DNA from: Propionibacteriaceae bacterium
Lineage (GTDB): Bacteria > Actinomycetota > Actinomycetes > Propionibacteriales > Propionibacteriaceae
DNA: 54,790 nucleotides
NCBI GenBank assembly: GCA_017882685.1
Contig: JADGPA010000140.1
Coordinates: 1-54,790, forward strand
Direction of reading: 5' to 3'
The position numbers were made by a program, and so were the translations under genes. This document shows, piece after piece, positions 39,483 to 47,656 of this stretch (within the stretch, counting starts at the first letter, position 1; each line of letters opens with the position of its first letter). The notes beneath the pieces are model-generated. The model did no database searches and was not told the DNA's origin. It saw nothing but the letters and a program-made list of their open reading frames with translations.

Positions 39483-41426
39483 TCAGACGGCGTGCGGCAC
39501 CACGGTCAGTGGCAGTAGCGAGCGACCTGTGGGGCCGATCTGGATCTCGGTGCCGAACTGCGGGCACACGCCGCAGTCATAGCAGCCTGACCAGCGGCAG
39601 TCCTCGACCTCAGCTCCGAGGACGGCGTCCTGGTAGTCCTGCCAGAGCCAGTCGCGGTCGAGCCCAGCGTCCAGGTGGTCCCAGGGGAGCACCTCCGACT
39701 GGCCGCGCTCGCGGGTCGTGTACCAGTCCAGGTCGATGCCGTGCGGGACGAGGGCACTCTCAGTGGCTGCGGCCCAGCGGTCGTAGGAGAAGTGCTCGCT
39801 CCAGCCGTCCAGCTTGCCGCCGCCGCGCCAGACCTCCTCGATGACCGCGCCGACCCTGCGGTCGCCACGGCTGAGCAGGCCCTCGATGACGCCGGGCTTG
39901 CCGTCGTGGTAGCGCATGCCGATCGCGCGACCGAAGCGGCGGTCGTTGCGGATCTTGTCCTTCAGCAGCCGCAGGCGCCGGTCGATCGTCTCCGGGTCTG
40001 CCTGCGCCACCCACTGGAACGGGGTGTGCGGCTTGGGCACGAACCCGCCGATGCTGATCGTGCAGCGAACGTCCCTCGTGCCGGCGGCCTTCCGTCCGGT
40101 CTCGATCACCCGGGCAGCCATGTCGGCGATACCGAGCACGTCCTCGTCGGTCTCCGTGGGCAGCCCGCACATGAAGTACAGCTTCACCTGCCGCCAGCCT
40201 TGCGAGAACGCCGCGGCGACGGTGTTGATCAGGTCGTCTTCCGTCACCATCTTGTTGATCACCTTGCGCAGCCGTTCCGACCCGCCCTCCGGGGCGAACG
40301 TCAGCCCGGAGCGTCGGCCGTTGCGGCTCAGCTCGTTGGCCAGGTCGATGTTGAACGCGTCCACGCGGGTGCTGGGCAGCGAAAGGGAGACGAAGCTGCC
40401 CTCGTAGCGGTCGGCGAGCTGCTTGGCCACCGGCCCGATCTCGGAGTGGTCGGCGCTGGACAGGCTGAGCAGACCGACCTCCTCCAAGCCGGTGGCGGCG
40501 AGACCGCCGGCCACCATGGCGCCGATGGTCTCGATGTTCCGCTCCCGGACGGGACGGGTGATCATGCCCGCCTGGCAGAACCGGCAGCCGCGCGTGCAGC
40601 CGCGGAAGATCTCCACCGAGTAGCGCTCATGGACGGTCTCTGCCAGCGGCACCACGGGACGGGCCGGGTAGGGCCACTCGTCGAGCTCCATCAGGGTGTG
40701 CTTGGCGACCCGTGCGGGCACCCCTTCAATGTTGGGCGTCACCGCTGCGATGGCGTGGTCGGGGCCGTAGCTGACGTCGTAGAACGCCGGAACGTAGGCC
40801 ACGCCGTTGCTGGCCAGCGTGAACAGCAGGCCGCGCCGTCCACCGGGACGCCCGGAAGCCTTCCATGAGCGCACCAGCTCGGACACGATCAGGGCGGCCT
40901 CCTCCCCGTCACCCAGCACGGCGGCATCGATGAAGTCGGCGATGGGTTCCGGGTTGAACGCTGCGTGCCCGCCGGCGATGACGATCGGGTCGTCCTCTGC
41001 ACGGTCGACGCTGTGTAGCGCGATGCCGGCGAGGTCGAGGGCCTCCAACAGGTTGGTGTAGCCGAGCTCCGTGGAGAAGCTCACCCCGAGCAGGTCGAAT
41101 GCCTGCACCGGGAGGTGGTTCTCCAGCGTGAACTGCGGCAGGCCGTGCTCGCGCATCTTCGCCGCCAGGTCGGGCCAGACAGAGAACGTGCGCTCGGCCA
41201 CCATCCAGTCGCGCTCGTTGAGGATTTCGTACAGGATCGCCAGGCCCTGGTTCGGCTGGCCGACCTCGTAGGCGTCGGGGTACATCAATGCCCAGCGCAC
41301 CTCCGCCGCGGCGAAGTCCTTGCTGAACGAGTTCACCTCACCGCCGGTGTACTGCACCGGTTTGGTGACCTGGGCGAGCAATGGCTCCAGCCGTGGGTAG
41401 AGGGACGTCACGGTGTCGGCAGTCAT
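39483..41426 (-). CDS. TIGR03960-type B12-binding radical SAM protein
   Basis: The 647-residue protein begins with a region related to cobalamin-binding domains (VRWALMYPDAYEVGQPNQGL, AFDLLGVSFSTELGYTN). The radical-SAM core with its 4Fe-4S cluster follows: RGCTRGCRFCQAGM holds the three Cys in a CxxxCxxC spacing. LTFAPEGGSERLRKVINKMV and a Cys-rich C-terminal motif (DCRWSGCYDCGVCPQFG) complete the TIGR03960 pattern. Its usual direct partner is TIGR03936, here moved to 34713. The substrate is unproven. A TAGGCT at 41436-41441 lies nine bases before the ATG, so the leader would be 0-3 bases. Confidence 0.92.
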   Translation of the reverse strand: MTADTVTSLYPRLEPLLAQVTKPVQYTGGEVNSFSKDFAAAEVRWALMYPDAYEVGQPNQGLAILYEILNERDWMVAERTFSVWPDLAAKMREHGLPQFTLENHLPVQAFDLLGVSFSTELGYTNLLEALDLAGIALHSVDRAEDDPIVIAGGHAAFNPEPIADFIDAAVLGDGEEAALIVSELVRSWKASGRPGGRRGLLFTLASNGVAYVPAFYDVSYGPDHAIAAVTPNIEGVPARVAKHTLMELDEWPYPARPVVPLAETVHERYSVEIFRGCTRGCRFCQAGMITRPVRERNIETIGAMVAGGLAATGLEEVGLLSLSSADHSEIGPVAKQLADRYEGSFVSLSLPSTRVDAFNIDLANELSRNGRRSGLTFAPEGGSERLRKVINKMVTEDDLINTVAAAFSQGWRQVKLYFMCGLPTETDEDVLGIADMAARVIETGRKAAGTRDVRCTISIGGFVPKPHTPFQWVAQADPETIDRRLRLLKDKIRNDRRFGRAIGMRYHDGKPGVIEGLLSRGDRRVGAVIEEVWRGGGKLDGWSEHFSYDRWAAATESALVPHGIDLDWYTTRERGQSEVLPWDHLDAGLDRDWLWQDYQDAVLGAEVEDCRWSGCYDCGVCPQFGTEIQIGPTGRSLLPLTVVPHAV

Positions 41427-41435
41427 GGTCGGGCA

Positions 41436-41441
41436 AGCCTA
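41436..41441 (-). promoter_or_regulatory. -10 hexamer TAGGCT of the TIGR03960 gene
   Basis: TAGGCT, nine bases, then the ATG at 41426 on the minus strand. Transcription would start 2-3 bases before the codon, so the leader is close to zero. Confidence 0.4.
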
Positions 41442-41442
41442 A

Positions 41443-42234
41443 TCAATACCGCTGCGGTTGCGAAGCCGGGCCTTTGCGCGCCACCCGCGCGATGACTGCT
41501 TCGCTGCGTAGTTCTCGCAACGCGTCCCGCGCCACCCAGCGCGCAGCGGCCGAGTCGGAATGCCGGACAAGGATCCGTTCTGCGCTGTCGACGGCGGCGG
41601 CGTGGCACGCGGGAGAGCGCTTGCCGATCTGACGCAAGGCCCAGTTGACCGCCTTCTTCACGAGGTTCCGCACGTCGGTGGCTTCGGCCTCCACCAGCGG
41701 CAGGAAGGCGGTGATCGCTGCGTCCGGTGCCTTCTCGTCATGCACGGCGAGCGTGGCCATCAGAACGAACCCCGCCCGCTTCACGAACGTGTCGGGACTC
41801 CCGGCCCATTCGACGGCCTTGGCATGGCCGAACGGAGTGGGCACGAACAGCTTCTGCAGCTGGTCGCAGGTGTCCCAGCTGTCGAGGTCCGCGACCCAGG
41901 CGTCGGCCTGGGACTCGGTGACCAGTGCGGGGACATCGACCAGCCCGGCAAGGATCCTGGCCTCGTGCACGCCGGAGTTCCACAGGTGGGCTGCGGTTGC
42001 GTGCAGCAGCTCGGGGTGGCTGCGACGAAGCGGACGTAGCTGGCCGGCAGCGCCACGCAGCAGGGGCATGGATATGCCGAGCGTGCCTTCTGCATTGATG
42101 CCGTAGCGGGCCATGCCGGCAACGTTGTCCGGCTCGCCCACCGAGCGCAGCCACGTCACAAGGTCGGCGGCCAGCGCGGCCGGGTCATCGATCGCGGACG
42201 GCGGCGTCCAGGAACGCGCGAGCTCTGTGGGCAC
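41443..42234 (-). CDS. AlkD-like DNA alkylation repair protein
   Basis: The 263-residue protein is an all-helical HEAT-like repeat protein: GMARYGINAEGTLGISMPLL, ELLHATAAHLWNSGVHEARI, DSWDTCDQLQKLFVP with the conserved Trp-Asp pair, FVKRAGFVLMATLAVHDEKA and NLVKKAVNWALRQIGKRSPA. This is the AlkD family, glycosylases that excise bulky or positively charged alkylated bases without base flipping. The WD(T/L)CDQ block holds the catalytic Asp of AlkD-like proteins. GTG start. It follows the kinase gene at 42250 by 15 bases and may share its transcript. Confidence 0.88.
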   Translation of the reverse strand: MPTELARSWTPPSAIDDPAALAADLVTWLRSVGEPDNVAGMARYGINAEGTLGISMPLLRGAAGQLRPLRRSHPELLHATAAHLWNSGVHEARILAGLVDVPALVTESQADAWVADLDSWDTCDQLQKLFVPTPFGHAKAVEWAGSPDTFVKRAGFVLMATLAVHDEKAPDAAITAFLPLVEAEATDVRNLVKKAVNWALRQIGKRSPACHAAAVDSAERILVRHSDSAAARWVARDALRELRSEAVIARVARKGPASQPQRY

Positions 42235-42249
42235 GTCGGGCCCCGGGCA

Positions 42250-42927
42250 TCAATCGACGGGCGCGTGCGGCGCTGCGTTCTCCACGACGATGTCGGCCCG
42301 ATGCGCCGGGTCGCAGGACTGCAGGTAGAGCAGCTGGCCCTGGTAGTAGCGGGCGTTACGCGGGTCTTCCGGATCGGCGTTCAGCTTCTGGTCGCGGCCG
42401 GCCAACCGATGGAACGACTCCTGGAAGGGCACCTCGAGCCACACCGAGAGGTCCCAGATCTTCTTCTTCTTGCTGGAGCACAGCTCGTCGCGGTGAATGA
42501 ACATGCCGTCGATGATCACCACAGCCTGGTCGGGAGCGACCCGCCAGGGCGACTTCACCTCCGACTCCGAATCCAGGTCGTAGGCGGCGGTGCGGTAGCG
42601 CCCCGAGCCGCCGTGGCCGAGCGGCTCCAGCACCTCGTTGCTGAACCGTTCGTAGTCGTAGCTGTCCTCGAAATAGCCCTTGGCTGAGGAGCGTCCCTGC
42701 GCGTACCGCTTGGTCTGAGGGTTCAGGTAGTGGTCCATCGAGATCCGGATCACTTCGAACCCGGATTCCTTCAGCAACTCCGCCAGCTCGTTGGCGAACG
42801 TGGTCTTGCCTGCGCCATCCACGCCGTCCACTCCAACGAGGGTGCGCCCCGCCCGGGAGCGGATGTTGGCCCGGAGCCACTTCAGCGCGCTTGAGGCGTC
42901 CAGGTTTGTCACCACGTCGTTAGTCAT
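42250..42927 (-). CDS. Uridine kinase-like P-loop nucleoside/nucleotide kinase
   Basis: The 225-residue protein has a Walker A motif at residues 35-42 (GVDGVDGAGKTTFANELAEL), the MDHYLNPQTKRYAQGRSSAK substrate region, YDYERFSNEVLEPLGHGGSG and VVIIDGMFIHRDELCSSKKK (Walker B-like with Asp-Gly). The C-terminal DPAHRADIVVENAAP is usual in the uridine-kinase-like family of actinobacteria. The acceptor may be uridine, pantothenate or another small alcohol; I cannot decide. AAGG seven bases before the ATG is the Shine-Dalgarno. The AlkD gene follows. Confidence 0.82.
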   Translation of the reverse strand: MTNDVVTNLDASSALKWLRANIRSRAGRTLVGVDGVDGAGKTTFANELAELLKESGFEVIRISMDHYLNPQTKRYAQGRSSAKGYFEDSYDYERFSNEVLEPLGHGGSGRYRTAAYDLDSESEVKSPWRVAPDQAVVIIDGMFIHRDELCSSKKKKIWDLSVWLEVPFQESFHRLAGRDQKLNADPEDPRNARYYQGQLLYLQSCDPAHRADIVVENAAPHAPVD

Positions 42928-42979
42928 CTCACACCTTCTTCGGCGAACATGTCGCGAGGAAATCCAGCGTACCCCGATG

Positions 42980-44098
42980 TCATGGCACGAGTTCCGGCTG
43001 GACGGCCGCCGGAGCGGCGGATTGGGGAATTTTGAGGCGCCGGGCCACCAACAACAGGGCCGCGACGAGGGCGAGGGTGAAGAACACCTGGATCAGGATC
43101 TCCGGTCCGGCGGCACCGGCCTCGCGGTCGAACATGCCCTCAAGCCCGCCAAACGGGATCGTGACCTCACCGATCAGGTTGTTGACGACGTGGAGGGCGA
43201 TGCCGGCCTCCAGGCCACCGGTCTTCCACACCAGGACCGAGCAGGCGACGCCGACGGTGAAGTAGTAGCCGTTGAGCCACGGGTCGCCCGCACCGTGCAG
43301 CAGCATGAACACCACGGACGTGACCACCGTCGCGACCACGAGGCCGACACGGGCGGAGCTGAACCACGAGCCGATGCTGCGGGCCAGCAACCCCCGGGTG
43401 CCGTACTCCTCACCGGCCGCCTGCAGCGGTGTGGTGAGCAGGATCGCAATGATCAGGAACCACGAGTCTGCGTTCCAGACCAGCTGCGGCGGCCCAGCGA
43501 GCAGGGTCTCGACGCCGACGCTGACCAGCAGGATCGGGACGGCAACGGCGACGAACCTCCAGAACAGGCCCCAGCGGAAGCCGCCGGCGATCGAACTGAT
43601 CCAGCGCGGACGCTGCCCGAACACGGCCCAGGCGGTGAGGCCGGCCAGCGGGATGGCCGCGGCGAGGCCGAGATTGTTGGCGAGGAAAAGCAGCGGAGTG
43701 AGCTTCAGCTGGCCCTGCGCGGCCGTCGAGATGTCCAGTCGACCCGAGGCGGTGTCGATGATGACGGGCGGGATCGAGATCAGCAGCGCGGCAATGAACC
43801 AGCAGGAAACGAACATGGCGATGGCCAGCAGGGGCTTCCACCAGCGGAACCGCGGCGTCCGGAAGAACTCGTGATACTCCCGCTGCACGACCGGAAGGGC
43901 CGACGGCTTCACCGGCTGCCAACTCATCGGCGGCCGAGCCGGGCTCAGCCACACCCCATCCGGTTGGCCGCCCTGCGGGAGCATCGGCCCGGCTGCAGCC
44001 GGCCAGGGGTAGGCGGGCGCTCCGGGACCGTTCGGTCCCGGAAACGGTGTTGGGGCGTCCGGCAGCTCTGCGGGATTCAGCCCAGGTTCGGAAACCAC
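42980..44098 (-). CDS. CPBP family intramembrane metalloprotease
   Basis: The 372-residue protein begins with about 90 proline-rich cytoplasmic residues and then has about eight membrane helices. The CPBP/Abi motif is complete: LQAAGEEYGTRGLLARSIG gives Glu-Glu-x-x-x-Arg, SVVFMLLHGAGDPWLNGYY gives the His, and GGLEAGIALHVVNNLIGEV the second His and Asn pair. It should be a Glu-type intramembrane endopeptidase of the CaaX/Rce1 group; the substrate is unknown. The start overlaps the 3' end of ndk by 22 bases, so it is coupled to ndk rather than being separately initiated. Confidence 0.9.
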   Translation of the reverse strand: MVSEPGLNPAELPDAPTPFPGPNGPGAPAYPWPAAAGPMLPQGGQPDGVWLSPARPPMSWQPVKPSALPVVQREYHEFFRTPRFRWWKPLLAIAMFVSCWFIAALLISIPPVIIDTASGRLDISTAAQGQLKLTPLLFLANNLGLAAAIPLAGLTAWAVFGQRPRWISSIAGGFRWGLFWRFVAVAVPILLVSVGVETLLAGPPQLVWNADSWFLIIAILLTTPLQAAGEEYGTRGLLARSIGSWFSSARVGLVVATVVTSVVFMLLHGAGDPWLNGYYFTVGVACSVLVWKTGGLEAGIALHVVNNLIGEVTIPFGGLEGMFDREAGAAGPEILIQVFFTLALVAALLLVARRLKIPQSAAPAAVQPELVP

Positions 44099-44493
44099 AG
44101 TCCGATCTCGCGGCCGGCCGACTCCGGGGAGTCGGAGGCGTGCACCAGGTTCTCCCGGTTGGACAGTGAGTAGTCGCCGCGGATCGTTCCGGGGACGGCG
44201 ACCGCCGAGTTGGTGGCACCGTTCATGAGCCGCACCACGTCGATGGCCGTCGGACCCTCCAGCACCAAGGCCACGAGGGGGCCACCGGTGATGTAGTCCC
44301 GCAGCGGCGGGTACCAGGGCTGCTCGACGTGGTCTGCGTAGTGGCGGTCGGCCATGGCGGCATCGATGTGCCGGAGCTCGAGCGCGACGGCCACGAGCCC
44401 CTTCGCCTCGTAGCGGGCCAGGATCGTGCCGGCCAGTCCGCGGCGCACCGCGTCCGGCTTCAGCAGGACCAGGGTCCGTTGCAGATCGGTCAT
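44077..44493 (-). CDS. ndk: Nucleoside diphosphate kinase
   Basis: The 138-residue protein begins MTDLQRTLVLLKPDAVRRGL and contains YADHVEQPWYPPLRDYITGG, GPTAIDVVRLMNGATNSA and GTIRGDYSLSNRENLVHASD, including the catalytic His of the N-x-x-H-x-S-D motif (NLVHASD; Ala replaces the more common Gly after His). It balances nucleoside triphosphate pools. The length is typical. In-frame upstream codons to 44631 are not used; a TAGGGT hexamer seven bases before the ATG marks the start. The order folC-DUF4233-ndk is conserved in actinobacteria. Confidence 0.97.
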   Translation of the reverse strand: MTDLQRTLVLLKPDAVRRGLAGTILARYEAKGLVAVALELRHIDAAMADRHYADHVEQPWYPPLRDYITGGPLVALVLEGPTAIDVVRLMNGATNSAVAVPGTIRGDYSLSNRENLVHASDSPESAGREIGLWFPNLG

Positions 44494-44500
44494 GGCAGGC

Positions 44501-44506
44501 ACCCTA
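44501..44506 (-). promoter_or_regulatory. -10 hexamer TAGGGT of ndk (leaderless type)
   Basis: On the minus strand TAGGGT, seven bases (GCCTGCC), then the ATG at 44493. It excludes the longer in-frame start at 44631. Confidence 0.5.
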
Positions 44507-44527
44507 CCCTCACCCCGGCGGGCGAGG

Positions 44528-44896
44528 TCATGGCGCCGACCGCGCACGGCGGCCACCGCCGGGAGGGGTGGTTTCGATGCGGCGACCCAGGGCGAAGCAG
44601 ACCACCCACAGGAGCAGGAAGATCCCGCCAACCGCGAACATCATCGAGGTGGCGAAACCCAGGCCGACCGCCGCGACCTGGGTGAGCCAGCCCAGCAGGT
44701 AACCACCGGGGCGGCGCAGCATGGCGGCCGCGACGATCGCCAGCGCCGCCGCTCCCAGACCAAGGCCGAACGAGAGCTGTACCGACAGCGTGGAGACCTG
44801 GATCATGCCCGCGATCGCCAGCCCGAAGATGATCGCCTCGAACACGAGGATGCTCAGCATCACCCGACCCATCGGGTTGGTCGGCGCCAGCCTCAC
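44528..44896 (-). CDS. DUF4233 family membrane protein
   Basis: The 122-residue protein starts MRLAPTNPMGRVMLSILVFE and has about four membrane segments (AIIFGLAIAGMIQVSTLSVQ, LGAAALAIVAAAML, LTQVAAVGLGFATSMMFAVG, LLLWVVCFALGRRIE). This is DUF4233, a family of unknown role almost always placed between folC and ndk in actinobacteria, as here. Its start overlaps the folC stop by four bases (GTGA). The conserved position suggests a link to folate or nucleotide supply, but none is proven. Confidence 0.92.
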   Translation of the reverse strand: MRLAPTNPMGRVMLSILVFEAIIFGLAIAGMIQVSTLSVQLSFGLGLGAAALAIVAAAMLRRPGGYLLGWLTQVAAVGLGFATSMMFAVGGIFLLLWVVCFALGRRIETTPPGGGRRARSAP

Positions 44897-46227
44897 GAAG
44901 CGTCCCCCGGCCGCACCAGCATGGCGCGGGCCTCCCCGGCCGCGTACACAGAGCCGGCGATCAACACGCCGGCTCCCGGACCGGCCTCGTCAGCGAGCCG
45001 CACGGCCTCCTCGATGGCCGCTGCCATGTCGTCAGCCGTCCGGACGCGCTCGGCACCGAAGGCCTCACCGGCCAGCTCGGCCAGGGCTGTGGCGGCCAAG
45101 GCCCGGTTGGTGGAAGCGATGGTGGTGCACACGATGGTCGTCATTGCCTCTGCGAAGATGCGCATCACCCCCGCCACATCCTTGTCCGCCATCATCGCGA
45201 CCACCCCGATCAGCGGGTTGAAGTCGAAAGCCTCGGTGAGCCCGTCGATGGTGGCGCGTGTCCCGTGGGGGTTGTGGCAGGCGTCCAGCACCACCGTCGG
45301 TGACCGCCGGACGACCTCGAGCCGCGCCGGCGCCTGCACCTCCTCCAGTCCGTCGGTGATCACCTCCGGGGACAGCGGCTTGCCACCGAGGAACGCTTCG
45401 GCCGCCGCGACGGCGAGCGCTGCGTTGCGCGCCATGTGGGCGCCGAAGAGCGGGAGGACGATGTCGCCGAGCGGCCCCTGGGCGGTCTCGACCCGAATTA
45501 CCTGGCCACCCACGGCCGGCTGGCGGTCGATAAGGCCGAACTCGGGGCCCTCGCGGAGCACCTCCGCCCCCACCTCGGTGCAGCGGGCCAGCAGGATCGT
45601 GGCCGCTTCCGGGTGCTGAGCCGCGAGCACGGCCTTGCTGCCGGCCTTGATGATGCCCGCCTTCTCGGCGGCGATCTCTGCGATGGTGTCGCCGAGCAGG
45701 TGGGTGTGGTCGAGGTCGATCGGGCACACCACGGCGACCTGCGCGTCGACGATGTTGGTCGCGTCCCAGCGTCCACCGAGGCCCACCTCGACGACGGCGA
45801 CATCCACCGGTGCGTCGGCGAAGGCGGCGTAGGCCAGCGCGGTCATGACCTCGAAGAAGGTCATCGCTACGCCGTCAATCAGCTGCGCGTCCACCAGTTC
45901 GACCAGCGGCATGACCTGCTCGACCAGATCGTCGAAGATCTCCTCGCTGATCGGCTCCCCGTCGATACTGATCCGCTCGGTGAGGTCGACGAGGTGCGGG
46001 CTGGTGTAGCGTCCCACCCTCAGCCCGAGGGACCGCAGCAGCGAGTCGATCATCAGTGCGGTGCTGCCCTTGCCGTTGGTGCCGGCGATCAGGATCACCG
46101 GGCAGGACCGTTCCGGCGAGCCGAGCAGGTCACACAGGGCCTGGACGCGGGCCTGGCTCGGGGCAACGCGGTGTTCGGGCCACCGGGCCTGGAGTTCTGT
46201 GACGATCTGGGTGTGGGTTCGGCTCAT
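44893..46227 (-). CDS. folC: Folylpolyglutamate synthase / dihydrofolate synthase
   Basis: The 444-residue protein has the Mur-ligase-like fold: P-loop VILIAGTNGKGSTALMID, RVGRYTSPHLVDLTERISID, VDVAVVEVGLGGRWDATNIV, PIDLDHTHLLGDTIAEIAAE and VVLDACHNPHGTRATID. It adds glutamate to dihydropteroate and to folates. Downstream DUF4233 and ndk overlap or follow closely. In most actinobacteria valS lies directly upstream on the same strand; here valS points away. A TAGTCT hexamer (46237-46242) nine bases before the ATG predicts a leader of 2-3 bases. Confidence 0.95.
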   Translation of the reverse strand: MSRTHTQIVTELQARWPEHRVAPSQARVQALCDLLGSPERSCPVILIAGTNGKGSTALMIDSLLRSLGLRVGRYTSPHLVDLTERISIDGEPISEEIFDDLVEQVMPLVELVDAQLIDGVAMTFFEVMTALAYAAFADAPVDVAVVEVGLGGRWDATNIVDAQVAVVCPIDLDHTHLLGDTIAEIAAEKAGIIKAGSKAVLAAQHPEAATILLARCTEVGAEVLREGPEFGLIDRQPAVGGQVIRVETAQGPLGDIVLPLFGAHMARNAALAVAAAEAFLGGKPLSPEVITDGLEEVQAPARLEVVRRSPTVVLDACHNPHGTRATIDGLTEAFDFNPLIGVVAMMADKDVAGVMRIFAEAMTTIVCTTIASTNRALAATALAELAGEAFGAERVRTADDMAAAIEEAVRLADEAGPGAGVLIAGSVYAAGEARAMLVRPGDAS

Positions 46228-46236
46228 GGTGTGTTC

Positions 46237-46242
46237 AGACTA
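46237..46242 (-). promoter_or_regulatory. -10 hexamer TAGTCT of folC
   Basis: TAGTCT, nine bases, then the ATG at 46227 on the minus strand, giving a near-zero leader. It starts the folC-DUF4233 transcript. Confidence 0.4.
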
Positions 46243-46333
46243 GCGAGGCGCGCTCGGCGGTGACCCGGGACGGCTTCCGGGACGCCCGCGGTGTCCTGCG
46301 CCGAGCCGGGCGATGTCACGGCGGAGCCCCTCG

Positions 46334-46339
46334 TATACT
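46334..46339 (+). promoter_or_regulatory. -10 hexamer TATACT of the MauE/DsbA operon (leaderless type)
   Basis: TATACT, six bases (GACCCG), then the GTG at 46346. The distance places the first transcribed base on the start codon and fixes this GTG as the start. Confidence 0.55.
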
Positions 46340-46345
46340 GACCCG

Positions 46346-46897
46346 GTGTCCGACACCTCCGCCATCTCGCTTCACCGGCGACCCTGGCAGGAGTGGGCGA
46401 CGCTCGCCGCACGACTGATCCTCGGCGTGACCGTCCTGGTCGCAGGCCTGCTGAAGGTGACCCGCCTGGACGCGTCCGTGCAGTCCGTGAGGCTGTACCA
46501 GATCCTCCCGTGGGACGTCGCCGGCTTCGTCGGAATCGCGCTGCCGATCCTCGAGATCGTTGTGGGGCTGCTGCTCATCACGGGAACCTTCACCCGCCTC
46601 GCTGCGATCGCGGGATCGGCGCTGATGCTGGCTTTCATCATCGGTATCGCCTCGGTGTGGGCCCGGGGCATCTCGATCGACTGCGGCTGCTTCGGCGGCG
46701 GTGGCGCCATCGAGGCCAGCTTGACCGCGTACCCGCTGGAGATCCTGCGGGACACCGGCCTGCTGCTCACCGGAGCATGGACGGTCTGGCGACCGCGGGC
46801 ACCGTTCGCCGTGGACAACTGGCTGTTCGCCCCGCTTGACCCGATGGTCTCTGAACCCGAGCCGATCGCTGAAGACGACAAGGAGTCGACCCGATGA
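46346..46897 (+). CDS. MauE/DoxX family redox-associated membrane protein
   Basis: The 183-residue protein has four membrane segments (LAARLILGVTVLVAGLLKVT, WDVAGFVGIALPILEIVVGL, LAAIAGSALMLAFIIGIASV and a last one near LRDTGLLLTGAWTVW). It has an IDCGCFGGGG motif between helices three and four. The Cys-x-Cys pair and four-helix layout are those of MauE-like proteins, which work with thioredoxin-fold partners in disulfide formation, a role analogous to VKOR or DsbB. Its C-terminal acidic tail ends in ATGA overlap with a DsbA-like gene. The GTG is six bases after TATACT; the upstream in-frame start at 46313 is not used. Confidence 0.85.
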   Translation: MSDTSAISLHRRPWQEWATLAARLILGVTVLVAGLLKVTRLDASVQSVRLYQILPWDVAGFVGIALPILEIVVGLLLITGTFTRLAAIAGSALMLAFIIGIASVWARGISIDCGCFGGGGAIEASLTAYPLEILRDTGLLLTGAWTVWRPRAPFAVDNWLFAPLDPMVSEPEPIAEDDKESTR

Positions 46898-47649
46898 GCC
46901 AGAGCAACCGCGAGCAACTGCGCCGCGACCAGGCGGCGCAGGCCAAGCAGAAGCGGCTCAACCGGATCATCGGCGTCGGGGCTGTCGTCCTCGTCGTCGT
47001 CCTGATCGGCGTGTTCATCGCCGTGCTGTTCCAGAACCAGGCGCACACGTCCACCACGTCCTCTGCGACGCCGCCGAACGCCACCGGTTCCAAGGACGGC
47101 ATTGTCGTCAACCCCGGCAAGTTCACCGCAGGGGCGCCGGTCGTAGAGCTCTTCTTCGACTACCAGTGCCCGGTGTGCAAGCAGTTCGAGGGCATCTATG
47201 GGGCCAGCCTGAAATCGCTGGCCGCCAGCGGTGCCATCGAGCTGCGCTACCGGAACATGACGTTCCTGGACAACAACCTGAACAACGACGCTTCGCTGCG
47301 GGCCGGCATCGGTGCGGTCTGCTCCGACTTCGCCGGCAAGTACTCCACCTACCACGAACAGGTCTTCGCCAACCAGGCAGCGAAGGAAGGGGACGGGTAC
47401 ACCGACGAGATGCTGCGGGTCACCATCCCCGCCACCGTTGGGATCACCGGCGCCGACCTGACCAGCTTCCAGTCCTGCTACGACAAGCAGACGACAAAGG
47501 CCTTCGTCAGCGGCACCAACGAGGCCGCGTCCAAGGCCGGAGTGAACGCGACTCCCACCTTCCACGTGAACGGCAAGGACCTGTCGCTGCAGACCATTGC
47601 CGGCGTGAAGCCGGAAGGCCTCGGCGACCTGATCAAGCAGAACGCCTGA
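46894..47649 (+). CDS. Membrane-anchored DsbA-like thioredoxin-domain protein (first copy)
   Basis: The 251-residue protein has a basic N-terminus, one membrane anchor (IIGVGAVVLVVVLIGVFIAV) and an extracytoplasmic DsbA-like domain. The active site CPVC is at residues 92-95 (FFDYQCPVCKQFEG), and the cis-Pro loop is VNATPTFHVNGK. It resembles the DsbA domain proteins of actinobacteria, oxidases that insert disulfides into secreted proteins. Its ATG overlaps the MauE-like gene stop, so the two are coupled. Two additional Cys (GAVCSDF, FQSCYDK) are present in the helical insert. Confidence 0.92.
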   Translation: MSQSNREQLRRDQAAQAKQKRLNRIIGVGAVVLVVVLIGVFIAVLFQNQAHTSTTSSATPPNATGSKDGIVVNPGKFTAGAPVVELFFDYQCPVCKQFEGIYGASLKSLAASGAIELRYRNMTFLDNNLNNDASLRAGIGAVCSDFAGKYSTYHEQVFANQAAKEGDGYTDEMLRVTIPATVGITGADLTSFQSCYDKQTTKAFVSGTNEAASKAGVNATPTFHVNGKDLSLQTIAGVKPEGLGDLIKQNA

Positions 47650-47656
47650 GCAGGGG

